A stretch of 5,462 bases of DNA from Cyclobacteriaceae bacterium (GTDB lineage Bacteria > Bacteroidota > Bacteroidia > Cytophagales > Cyclobacteriaceae), in contig JAOUOM010000190.1 in the NCBI GenBank assembly GCA_029880385.1, forward strand, positions 1 to 5,462. The letters are read 5' to 3'. Both the position numbers and the translations under genes were made by a program. The notes under the pieces were generated by a model that searched no databases, had not been told where the DNA came from, and saw only the letters and a program-made list of their open reading frames with translations. Shown here one piece after another: positions 1-5,462 of this stretch (the stretch's first letter is position 1; the number at the start of each line of letters is the position of its first letter).

Positions 1-550
1 TGTACCATTCCTGTAGGGTACGGACACCATCGCCCGATGCACCCTGATTACCCATTTGGGTGACTACCTTGTATTTTTTAGCGGCTTCGGTAAGCATGCG
101 GGCTTCATAGATATCGTGTGTGAGCGGCTTTTGGACATACACGTGCTTGCCCAGTTGCATGGCGGCCATGGCCTGTACGGCGTGGTTGTGGTCAGGAGAA
201 GAAACGGATACGGCATCAATGTTTTTATGTTCTTTCGACAACATTTCGCGGTAGTCACGGTAATACTTGGCATCGGGGAAGCGTTCACGTGACCGTTGGG
301 CTCTCCGGTCGTCCACATCACAAAGGAAAGCGACCTTGGTGTGTTTACTTTCTGCAAATCCGGTAAGGTCACTTGCTCCTTTTCCTCCCACTCCTATTCC
401 GGCCACATACAGGGTATCACTGGGAGGGATAAAATTTTTGCCACCCAACACAAACCGGGGAACAATAGTAAATGCAGCACCAGCCAGGCCTGCTTTTTTG
501 ATAAAGTCCCTTCGTGAGGAAGGGGATGCTGGTTGTTTGTCGATCTTCAT
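1..550 (-). CDS. Gfo/Idh/MocA-family oxidoreductase with Tat signal, N-terminal 183 residues (partial)
   Basis: This is the N-terminal part of an NAD(P)-dependent sugar or cyclitol dehydrogenase-like protein; the C-terminus lies beyond the left edge. The ATG at 550-548 opens a short polar stretch followed by the Tat motif SRRDFIKK (residues 12-19) and a hydrophobic stretch to about residue 36, so the protein is probably exported folded to the periplasm. The Rossmann fold follows: glycine-rich loop GIGVGGKG (51-58), the acidic end of the second strand in FLCDVDD (75-81), and the conserved SSPDHNHA (117-124). VQKPLT (139-144) replaces the usual EKP with QKP, a variant I recall as common in the exported Bacteroidetes and Planctomycetes members. 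Family knowledge says the cofactor site is N-terminal and the substrate domain C-terminal; because the latter is missing here, the substrate cannot be inferred. The gene lies 58 bases downstream of recG on the same strand, but nothing links the two functionally. Confidence 0.92.
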   Translation of the reverse strand, partial: MKIDKQPASPSSRRDFIKKAGLAGAAFTIVPRFVLGGKNFIPPSDTLYVAGIGVGGKGASDLTGFAESKHTKVAFLCDVDDRRAQRSRERFPDAKYYRDYREMLSKEHKNIDAVSVSSPDHNHAVQAMAAMQLGKHVYVQKPLTHDIYEARMLTEAAKKYKVVTQMGNQGASGDGVRTLQEWY

Positions 551-575
551 TTTAGTATCGGATTAATAAAAAAAA

Positions 576-583
576 TAAAGATA
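576..583 (-). promoter_or_regulatory. Possible -7 element upstream of the Gfo/Idh/MocA gene
   Basis: On the minus strand the recG-to-oxidoreductase gap (551-608) contains TATCTTTA, one base off the Bacteroidetes -7 consensus TAnnTTTG, ending 25 bases before the ATG. No TTTG or TTG lies at the expected distance upstream, so this is weak. The rest of the gap is A/T-rich and shows no stem-loop terminator after recG. Confidence 0.25.
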
Positions 584-608
584 GATAAAATGAACGCTTT
601 TATTGGGC

Positions 609-2702
609 TTATCCGATCCTACCCCAAATGTTCTCCTGTTTTTTTTGTGACTCGAGGAATGAACGTACCATGGCATGGTGGGGCTGGGTCAGCTCCGGGT
701 CATGTTTGAGGATGTCAATGGCGGCGTTTCGCGCCAGTTGCAGGATTTCACCATCACGGGCCAGATCGGCGAGCCTGAGTTCGAGTGCCCCACTTTGCCG
801 TGTACCCATCAGGTCACCCGGTCCGCGGAGTTTGAGGTCAGTCTCTGCGATTCGGAAGCCGTCATTGGTTTCGACCATGGCCTGAATACGGACTTTGGCT
901 TCTGCACTGAGCTCGTATGAAGTCATTAAGATACAATGAGATTGTTCTGCACCCCGGCCGACACGTCCCCTGAGCTGGTGAAGTTGGGAAAGGCCAAACC
1001 GCTCCGCATTTTCGATGACCATCACACTGGCATTGGGCACATTTACGCCCACTTCGATCACGGTGGTAGCCACCATAATTTTGGTTTCACCTTTTACAAA
1101 ACGGCGCATTTCCCAATCCTTGTCTTCCGCTTTCATACGACCGTGAACAATGGAAAGGGGGAAATCAGGAAATCTGCGTGCAACACTTTCATAGCCATCC
1201 ATCAGGTCTTTGTAGTCGAGTGTGGCAGACTCCTCGATCAGGGGATAGACGATGTAGGCCTGTCTGCCTTTGCGTATTTCTTTTTCCACAAAATCAAACA
1301 TGCGTATACGCTGGGAGTCGCGCATATGTAGGGTATGGATTGGTTTTCGGCCGGCGGGCAATTCGTCGATAGTAGAAATATCCAGGTCACCATAGAGGGT
1401 CATGGCCAATGTGCGGGGGATGGGTGTGGCTGTCATGACCAGTACGTGTGGTGGCAGCCCCTCATTTTTTTGCCATAGTTGTGCACGTTGTGCCACTCCA
1501 AACCGGTGTTGTTCGTCGATGACGGCCAGGCCCAGGTGATGAAATTTTACGGATTCTTCGATAAGGGCGTGTGTACCTACCAGGATGTGGATTACCCCGG
1601 TCTCCAATGCAAGCAAAAGCTTTTTTCGCTCTGCCGACCGGGTAGATCCCGTGAGCCGGGCAATTCGGATGCCCAGGGGCTTGGCGTATTGCTGTAGCCC
1701 TTCATAATGCTGTTCGGCTAGAATTTCGGTAGGGGCCATAAACGCACACTGCGTTTGGTTGCTGATGGCGATGAGCATGCACAGGAAGGCGACCATTGTT
1801 TTGCCACTCCCTACATCGCCCTGTACCAGCCGGTTCATCTGCTTTCCCGAGCGAAAATCGCTGTAGATTTCCCTGATGACCTTTTTTTGGGCATTGGTGA
1901 GTTCAAACGGGAGGTGATCTGCATAAAATGTGTGGAGTAGTTGACTGTTGTCAAAAAGGAGCCCATTGTATTTTTCTGTACGGGTAAGCTTGAGTTTTAT
2001 CAACCGCAACTGGATGAAAAACAGCTCTTCGAATGTAAGACGAAACCGTGCTTTTTGCAGCAATTGGGCATCCTGAGGGAAATGTATCTGGCTCAGGGCC
2101 GATTTTTTTTCGACAAGTCGTAACGAAGCGATCAGTGTAGACGGCAGGTTTTCGTAAAGATGGGGCAGGCTTTCGGCCAACAGCATCTTTATCATTTTGC
2201 TGATTGCTTTGCTGTCGATGTATTTTTTTTTGAGTTTTTCAGTACCGGGGTATACGGGCTGAAGGAATGGGGCCGTGGCGGCACTTTCTGTGTAGGGGCT
2301 CAACTCCGGATGAGCGATATTCAGAATGCCGCCAAAGCGAGCAGGTTTTCCATAGGCAATGTACACTGCCCCGGGCTTGATTTTCTCCTGTACCCACCGG
2401 ATGCCCTGAAACCAAACCAGATCCAAGCGGCCGGTCTCGTCTTCGAAAGTGCCTACAAGACGCTGCCTCCGTCCTGCCCCTACCGTTTGTAGTTTTTTGA
2501 GTCGGCCAATGATTTGTGCTGCCGGCAGGTTTTCGTGTGTTTCGGCAATTTTATAAAAGCGCGTACGGTCTTCGTAGCGAAACGGATAAAACGCAAGAAG
2601 GTCACCATATGTGAAAAGTCCGAGTTCTGTTGCCAGCAGTTCGGCACGCTGTGACCCCACACCGCGCAGGTATTCAAGAGATTTATCGAAGAACCCGGGC
2701 AT
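609..2702 (-). CDS. recG: ATP-dependent DNA helicase RecG
   Basis: RecG is a double-strand DNA translocase that remodels stalled replication forks and branch-migrates Holliday junctions and D-loops in the cytoplasm. The 697-residue product is full length (the E. coli protein is about 693). The N-terminus carries the LRGVGSQRAELL helix-hairpin-like stretch (12-23), then the wedge/OB-fold region (about 60-150). The helicase motifs are intact: Walker A GDVGSGKT (295-302), MAPTEILAEQH (322-332), DEQH box (396-399), TATPIPRT (424-431), VATTVIEVGVNVP (544-556) and HQLRGRVGRG (575-584). The C-terminal TRG-type segment LRGPGDLMGTRQSG (625-638) is present. No catalytic residue appears lost. The ATG at 2702 is chosen because it starts the canonical N-terminus. 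The gene follows lipA by 37 bases on the same strand, so read-through is likely. Several A7 to A9 runs lie within the coding strand but do not break the frame. Confidence 0.98.
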   Translation of the reverse strand: MPGFFDKSLEYLRGVGSQRAELLATELGLFTYGDLLAFYPFRYEDRTRFYKIAETHENLPAAQIIGRLKKLQTVGAGRRQRLVGTFEDETGRLDLVWFQGIRWVQEKIKPGAVYIAYGKPARFGGILNIAHPELSPYTESAATAPFLQPVYPGTEKLKKKYIDSKAISKMIKMLLAESLPHLYENLPSTLIASLRLVEKKSALSQIHFPQDAQLLQKARFRLTFEELFFIQLRLIKLKLTRTEKYNGLLFDNSQLLHTFYADHLPFELTNAQKKVIREIYSDFRSGKQMNRLVQGDVGSGKTMVAFLCMLIAISNQTQCAFMAPTEILAEQHYEGLQQYAKPLGIRIARLTGSTRSAERKKLLLALETGVIHILVGTHALIEESVKFHHLGLAVIDEQHRFGVAQRAQLWQKNEGLPPHVLVMTATPIPRTLAMTLYGDLDISTIDELPAGRKPIHTLHMRDSQRIRMFDFVEKEIRKGRQAYIVYPLIEESATLDYKDLMDGYESVARRFPDFPLSIVHGRMKAEDKDWEMRRFVKGETKIMVATTVIEVGVNVPNASVMVIENAERFGLSQLHQLRGRVGRGAEQSHCILMTSYELSAEAKVRIQAMVETNDGFRIAETDLKLRGPGDLMGTRQSGALELRLADLARDGEILQLARNAAIDILKHDPELTQPHHAMVRSFLESQKKQENIWGRIG

Positions 2703-2706
2703 GTGA

Positions 2707-2727
2707 CAAAACTAAAAAAATGTTTTG
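2707..2727 (-). promoter_or_regulatory. TAGTTTTG motif within a 6-bp inverted repeat before recG
   Basis: In the lipA-recG gap the minus strand reads CAAAAC, nine bases, GTTTTG: a perfect 6-base inverted repeat. Its downstream arm lies inside TAGTTTTG (2714-2707), an exact match to the Bacteroidetes -7 consensus TAnnTTTG. Only four bases separate this motif from the recG ATG, so a transcript starting there would be nearly leaderless, and no clear TTTG lies 19-21 bases upstream. It may instead be a weak hairpin or chance in A/T-rich DNA. Confidence 0.25.
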
Positions 2728-2739
2728 GCTTGCCGTTGT

Positions 2740-3627
2740 TTAAATGGGAACGTTCACATGACGCTCGGCGTGGTATGACGAGCGAACCAATGGGCCGGAC
2801 TCCACGTATTTGAGCCCACGCTTTAAACCCTCTTCTCTGTAGGCAGCAAATTGGTCGGGATGGATAAATTCGGCGACTTCTATGTGCATTTTGGTGGGCT
2901 GCAGGTATTGTCCCAGGGTTAGAATATCCAGGCCATTTGCGGCCAGGTCGTCCATGGCTTTGTGCACTTCGTCTGTAGTTTCGCCTAATCCGAGCATTAT
3001 TCCGGATTTGGTACGTTTGCCAAACTCTTTGGTGCGTTTGATTTGCTCAAGGCTTCGTTCGTATTTGGCCTGTGGCCTTACCTGTCGGTAAAGACGCGCT
3101 ACTGTTTCCATGTTGTGTGAGACGACTTCCTGTCCTCCTTCGATCATGCGGATAAGTGCGTCCCAGTTTGATTTGGTATCGGGAATTAATGTTTCGATAG
3201 TGGTCGCAGGACTTTGTTCTTTTACTAATACCACGGTCTGGTACCAGATTTCGGCTCCTTTATCTTTAAGTTCGTCGCGGTTTACAGATGTGATAACGGC
3301 GTGCTTTACGCCCATGGTTTTGATGGCTTCAGCAACTCGTGCCGGCTCTTCAAGGTCATATTCGGGGGGTCGGCCAGTGGCGACAGCACAGAAGGTGCAG
3401 GAACGCGTACACACATTGCCCAATATCATGAAGGTAGCCGTTCCTGCTCCCCAGCATTCACCCATATTGGGGCAGTTGCCACTTTCACAGATGGTGTGGA
3501 GTTTGTGGTGATCCACGATTTTTCGCACGTTGGCATATTCTTTCCCAACGGGGAGTTTCACACGCAGCCAGTCCGGTTTTTTTGTCCGGGTGATGGTTTC
3601 TGGTTTTATGACGGGGAGTTTGATCAT
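2740..3627 (-). CDS. lipA: Lipoyl synthase LipA (radical SAM)
   Basis: LipA inserts two sulfur atoms into octanoyl groups bound to the lipoyl domains of pyruvate and 2-oxoglutarate dehydrogenases and the glycine cleavage H protein, using S-adenosylmethionine and two 4Fe-4S clusters. The 295-residue product has normal family length. The auxiliary cluster motif is CESGNCPNMGEC (Cys47, Cys52, Cys58), the radical SAM motif is CTRSCTFC (Cys73, Cys77, Cys80), and the C-terminal RSSYHA (282-287) supplies the serine that ligates the auxiliary cluster in characterised LipA proteins. Other family blocks are VITSVNRDEL (111-120), the VSHNMETV segment, KSGIMLGLGE and LTLGQYLQPT. The ATG at 3627 gives the usual short basic N-terminus before KPDWLRVKLP. 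No lipB lies in the window. The gene sits between an outer-membrane protein gene (64-base gap) and recG (37-base gap), and a promoter candidate precedes it. Confidence 0.98.
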   Translation of the reverse strand: MIKLPVIKPETITRTKKPDWLRVKLPVGKEYANVRKIVDHHKLHTICESGNCPNMGECWGAGTATFMILGNVCTRSCTFCAVATGRPPEYDLEEPARVAEAIKTMGVKHAVITSVNRDELKDKGAEIWYQTVVLVKEQSPATTIETLIPDTKSNWDALIRMIEGGQEVVSHNMETVARLYRQVRPQAKYERSLEQIKRTKEFGKRTKSGIMLGLGETTDEVHKAMDDLAANGLDILTLGQYLQPTKMHIEVAEFIHPDQFAAYREEGLKRGLKYVESGPLVRSSYHAERHVNVPI

Positions 3628-3660
3628 TTAAATGGTTCAGCCAAGATGCAAAGAAAAAGC

Positions 3661-3691
3661 GTAAAGTATGTATGGCCAACTTAAGGACAAA
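3661..3691 (-). promoter_or_regulatory. Candidate Bacteroidetes-type promoter for lipA (and recG)
   Basis: On the minus strand TTTG (3691-3688) starts directly after the stop codon of the upstream outer-membrane protein gene. It is followed after exactly 19 bases by TACTTTAC (3668-3661), which matches TAnnTTTG at all but the last base. The spacing is within the range known for the housekeeping sigma factor of Bacteroidetes. The expected start of transcription would lie around 3650-3655, giving a leader of roughly 25-30 bases before the lipA ATG at 3627. This is a motif match only. Confidence 0.4.
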
Positions 3692-4399
3692 TTATCTGCG
3701 TTTGCCGGAGAAAAATGTGAAATAGGCAGAGGGATAAAATGCCCGGTTTCTTTGTGTAGGGATAATGATCGCTTTGCGTGCATAGAGCTCGGCCAGAAGG
3801 CCGATTTCAATCGCCATCACATGGTCACGAAATGTACCAAATTCAAAAGAAAGGGAATATTTGCCATTGACACCGGGCATTAATTTGGCCTGGTCCAGAT
3901 GGCTGTAAAATCGCTGGGATCCGTGCAGGGCTTCCGGGGAAGGATAGGTATTGGGATCATAGGGTCGGTAATCGCCTCCTGATGTTAGTACATAATAGGG
4001 GGTTTCGATCCCAATGGACAGACCTCCCGCAAATCCCGTATTGATCTGGACTCCCTGCTGTGTGGCTTTCCTGAAAACAACCCGATCCAGGCCATATTGC
4101 ATCCGCACGGAAAGCAGGTAATTTTGTTTGCCCCAAATATAGGATGCTCCTGTCTGGGGGGATTCGTATTTTTGCTCCATGGGATGGCGCACATTTATCA
4201 GCTCCAGCCCGAATGTTTGAAAAAGATTTTCGGACTTTTCTATGCCATACCGTAACACAAACCCGCCGATCAGGCCACTGTTTGTGTTTTTGTTGATTCC
4301 GTATAAAAACTCATGCCGGTATTCATAGTCAGGTTCAAACTGACCGAATGCCAGCAGGGGAAAAAGACAGATAAGCAGATAGAACGTTCGTTTGACCAT
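3692..4399 (-). CDS. Predicted outer-membrane beta-barrel protein of unknown function
   Basis: I do not recognise a named family. The 235-residue product starts with a clear Sec signal peptide: basic VKR, a hydrophobic core (residues 5-17) and a likely cleavage at AFG|Q after residue 19, a form frequent in Bacteroidetes. The mature part is rich in aromatic residues and glycine, with alternating polar and hydrophobic stretches that look like amphipathic beta-strands, for example 29-38, 42-52, 94-103, 115-131, 180-190 and 193-207. It ends in an aromatic strand (SAYFTFF, 224-230), compatible with a small 8- to 10-strand barrel, followed by a basic GKRR tail. Internal proline-, tyrosine- and aspartate-rich parts (about 143-160) look like surface loops. 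There is no lipobox cysteine at the cleavage site and no enzyme motif. The gene is divergent from the OsmC-family gene and lies 64 bases upstream of lipA, so it may share a transcript with lipA. The barrel call is inference. Confidence 0.85.
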   Translation of the reverse strand: MVKRTFYLLICLFPLLAFGQFEPDYEYRHEFLYGINKNTNSGLIGGFVLRYGIEKSENLFQTFGLELINVRHPMEQKYESPQTGASYIWGKQNYLLSVRMQYGLDRVVFRKATQQGVQINTGFAGGLSIGIETPYYVLTSGGDYRPYDPNTYPSPEALHGSQRFYSHLDQAKLMPGVNGKYSLSFEFGTFRDHVMAIEIGLLAELYARKAIIIPTQRNRAFYPSAYFTFFSGKRR

Positions 4400-4417
4400 A
4401 GCATACGGGTATCTTTG
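4387..4417 (+). promoter_or_regulatory. Candidate promoter for the OsmC-family gene
   Basis: TATCTTTG at 4410-4417 matches the Bacteroidetes -7 consensus TAnnTTTG exactly. At the best spacing of 19 bases the -33 position reads TTCG (4387-4390), one base off TTTG; a perfect TTTG at 4391-4394 would leave a spacer of only 15. Transcription would begin near 4424, giving a leader of about 35 bases to the ATG at 4458. The motif lies partly inside the start of the divergent outer-membrane protein gene. Confidence 0.4.
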
Positions 4418-4429
4418 TTCCTAAAGATA
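4410..4429. repeat. Perfect 7-bp inverted repeat in the divergent promoter region
   Basis: TATCTTT (4410-4416), six bases, AAAGATA (4423-4429) form a perfect dyad in the 58-base gap between the outer-membrane protein gene and the OsmC-family gene. Each arm is also a -7-like element for one direction: TATCTTTG rightward (exact consensus) and TATCTTTA leftward (one mismatch). It may be two overlapping promoters, an operator for a dimeric regulator, or both. Confidence 0.5.
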
Positions 4430-4457
4430 ACGTAAAGGCAAAAGTAATGATTTGTTT

Positions 4458-4859
4458 ATGCATATAAAATCTGAATACCTCGGTCAGCTCCGTACGGAGG
4501 CCACCCACGTTAAGTCCGGAGAACGACTACTTACCGATGCACCAACGGATAACCACGGAAAGGGGGAAACATTTTCGCCAACAGATCTGGTGGCAGCTTC
4601 CCTGGCCTCCTGTATGATGACCATTATGGGCATCGAAGCCCAAAAATTAGGCTTCGATGTGACGGGACTATCGGCAGATACGCAAAAAATAATGAAAAAC
4701 GACCCCCGCACCATCTCGGCCATACGGATTGTATTTCACTGGCCTGAACCGGGTGTGCCGACAGAAAAACTTGCCCATCTCAAGGAAAAAGCTCTTTCCT
4801 GTCCGGTAGCATTGTGTTTGCATCCCTCCGTCAGGCAGGAGGTCACCTTCGATTTTTAA
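4458..4859 (+). CDS. OsmC/Ohr-family protein (predicted thiol-dependent peroxidase)
   Basis: OsmC/Ohr proteins are small cytoplasmic homodimers that reduce organic or other peroxides through a reactive cysteine pair. The 133-residue product has the usual length. It shows the family signature FSPTDLVAASLASC (39-52) with the first reactive cysteine at Cys52, a conserved acidic residue just before it (Glu37), a long central helix, and the second cysteine in LSCPVALCLHPSV (Cys115). An additional Cys120 is also present. It resembles the general OsmC/YhfA-like branch more than Ohr proper, but I cannot place it firmly. The ATG at 4458 is preferred; a TTG at 4452 would add only two residues (Met-Phe). 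It is the only rightward gene here, divergent from the outer-membrane protein gene and overlapping ytxJ tail to tail by four bases. An exact -7 element lies upstream. Confidence 0.93.
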   Translation: MHIKSEYLGQLRTEATHVKSGERLLTDAPTDNHGKGETFSPTDLVAASLASCMMTIMGIEAQKLGFDVTGLSADTQKIMKNDPRTISAIRIVFHWPEPGVPTEKLAHLKEKALSCPVALCLHPSVRQEVTFDF

Positions 4860-5206
4860 TTCTGAGAATTTTTGATAGCGGCTGCTATTTCCTGGAAATC
4901 AATGCCAAAGTGACTTTCGTCGTAAATGCATTTGCCATTTTGAATGACAAGTGCCTGCGGTGATTGATGGTATACACCAAACACATCAGCAACGGCATTT
5001 GAGGTTTCCCTGAAGCGGATCAAATCCAGGTAATAGGGCTTTGCTCCGGGCACAGCATCTTTGTTCCAGTTTCGCTGGAACCGGTCAAGTGCTGCACTGC
5101 TTATGGAACAGCGGGTGCTATGTTTAAAAATTATGACGGGATGGTTTTTTGATTCGGCCTGGAGTTGAGCCAGGAGGTCAGGGTGTTCTAAAGGATGCCA
5201 ATTCAT
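4856..5206 (-). CDS. ytxJ: Bacillithiol-system redox protein YtxJ (monothiol thioredoxin-like)
   Basis: YtxJ proteins are small thioredoxin-fold proteins (the DUF2847 type) thought to act as bacilliredoxin-like or monothiol glutaredoxin-like factors that remove bacillithiol from proteins; this role comes mainly from co-occurrence with bacillithiol synthesis and is not proven for this protein. The 116-residue product is full length. The diagnostic segment is VIIFKHSTRCSIS (24-36), with the single active-site cysteine Cys33 followed by S-I-S, so there is no CxxC pair. Downstream are YYLDLIRFRETSNAVADVFGV (58-78; second strand and helix), HQSPQALVIQNGK (80-92), with the cis-proline position of thioredoxin folds in SPQ, and a C-terminal helix. 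Its ATG shares a base with the stop of the upstream gene (TAATG), implying translational coupling. Its stop shares TTAA with the stop of the convergent OsmC-family gene. It suggests that the host makes bacillithiol. Confidence 0.92.
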   Translation of the reverse strand: MNWHPLEHPDLLAQLQAESKNHPVIIFKHSTRCSISSAALDRFQRNWNKDAVPGAKPYYLDLIRFRETSNAVADVFGVYHQSPQALVIQNGKCIYDESHFGIDFQEIAAAIKNSQN

Positions 5207-5462
5207 TAATTATTCCAAATTTCTTTTTCTTTCCTATCAAATTTCGGTTTCGAAACTTTTTCAGTAACAGCATCTGGCTGGACTTTGTTCCCATTGATTC
5301 GTGAAATGAATAAATTCCATTTCCTCATGCTATTTCGCACCATCTTGCTTTCGACATGAAGTGCATCTTTATATTCTATACTATGGTGCGCACCATCGGG
5401 TTTCTTTTGTTTCTGGCTCAATGGGCCGACAAAAGTGGCGGGGGTTCCGAAAAACGGGACGT
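5206..5462 (-). CDS. Unidentified lysine-rich protein, C-terminal part (open at right edge)
   Basis: I do not recognise this protein. The frame is open from the right edge to a TAA at 5208-5206, giving at least 85 residues. The part nearest the edge is hydrophobic (VPFFGTPATFVGPL), while the rest is polar and strongly basic: about a fifth of all residues are Lys or Arg, ending in KFDRKEKEIWNN. This looks like a folded domain or membrane-proximal segment followed by a flexible tail. A start at the TTG at 5421 (71 residues) is possible, but no Shine-Dalgarno-like sequence precedes it and the frame continues sensibly beyond, so I prefer a partial gene with its start outside the window; internal ATGs would give still shorter products. 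The stop overlaps the ytxJ start as TAATG, which supports a real gene in one operon with ytxJ. The A-rich tail differs in base use from the GC-richer codons near the edge. Confidence 0.55.
   Translation of the reverse strand, partial: VPFFGTPATFVGPLSQKQKKPDGAHHSIEYKDALHVESKMVRNSMRKWNLFISRINGNKVQPDAVTEKVSKPKFDRKEKEIWNN

Noticed and set aside
64..372. Leftward 102-codon frame inside the Gfo/Idh/MocA gene
   Set aside because: It overlaps, in another frame on the same strand, a gene with a Tat motif, a Rossmann loop and conserved catalytic-region blocks.
675..2492. Several rightward open frames of 60-130 codons opposite recG
   Set aside because: They lie antisense to an intact, motif-complete recG, show no family resemblance and are low-complexity mirror translations.
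3571..3590. Direct repeat GTCCGG flanking a T7 run near the lipA start
   Set aside because: It lies within conserved coding sequence (the RTKKPDW region) and is explained by codon use.
3110..3684. Rightward frames of 127 and 133 codons opposite lipA
   Set aside because: They are the antisense shadow of a complete lipoyl synthase; the Cys motifs and full length of LipA explain this DNA.
4452..4457. TTG start two codons upstream of the chosen OsmC-family ATG
   Set aside because: It would add only Met-Phe, and the in-frame ATG at 4458 gives the normal family N-terminus.
4858..4870. AATTC-TGA-GAATT stem-loop followed by Ts at the convergent gene ends, as a possible terminator
   Set aside because: The stem has only five mostly A-T pairs with a 3-base loop, and it lies inside the ytxJ coding end; too weak to call.
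1..5462. CRISPR array, tRNA or rRNA gene, insertion sequence, phage or defence system
   Set aside because: No regularly spaced repeats, no cloverleaf-like sequences, no transposase or integrase motifs and no terminal inverted repeats were seen; apart from two unidentified reading frames, the genes present are housekeeping or redox genes.

Overview
The window looks like ordinary chromosomal sequence from a member of the Bacteroidota (Bacteroidetes), by inference probably a Chitinophagia-, Saprospiria- or Cytophagia-type lineage. The clues are a YtxJ-type bacillithiol-system protein, a signal peptide ending in AFG|Q, a Tat-signal Gfo/Idh/MocA dehydrogenase of the sort common in this phylum, little Shine-Dalgarno signal ahead of the genes, and several promoter-like motifs matching the Bacteroidetes pattern TTTG...TAnnTTTG. 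No lineage-specific marker fixes the genus.

Layout from left to right: the N-terminal part of a Tat-exported Gfo/Idh/MocA-family oxidoreductase (minus strand, cut by the left edge); complete recG (minus); complete lipA (minus); a small predicted outer-membrane protein of unknown function (minus); an OsmC/Ohr-family thiol protein (plus, the only rightward gene); ytxJ (minus), which overlaps the OsmC-family gene tail to tail; and a lysine-rich reading frame of unknown function (minus) that is open to the right edge and coupled to ytxJ through a TAATG stop-start. Gene density is very high. The longest gaps are about 58 to 64 bases and carry only promoter-like motifs.

The leftward genes outer-membrane protein > lipA > recG > Gfo/Idh/MocA are closely spaced (64, 37 and 58 base gaps) and could be partly co-transcribed, with an extra promoter candidate just before lipA. 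The functions are housekeeping: repair of stalled forks (RecG), lipoate synthesis (LipA) and thiol redox or peroxide handling (OsmC-like, YtxJ). The two thiol proteins sit side by side but are transcribed convergently, so the shared theme is suggestive only.

I found no RNA gene, CRISPR array, mobile element or phage signature, and no clear new multi-gene system. The most noteworthy items are the unidentified gene coupled to ytxJ, the orphan outer-membrane protein next to lipA, and a perfect inverted repeat whose two arms form the -7-like elements of the divergent promoter region at 4400-4457.
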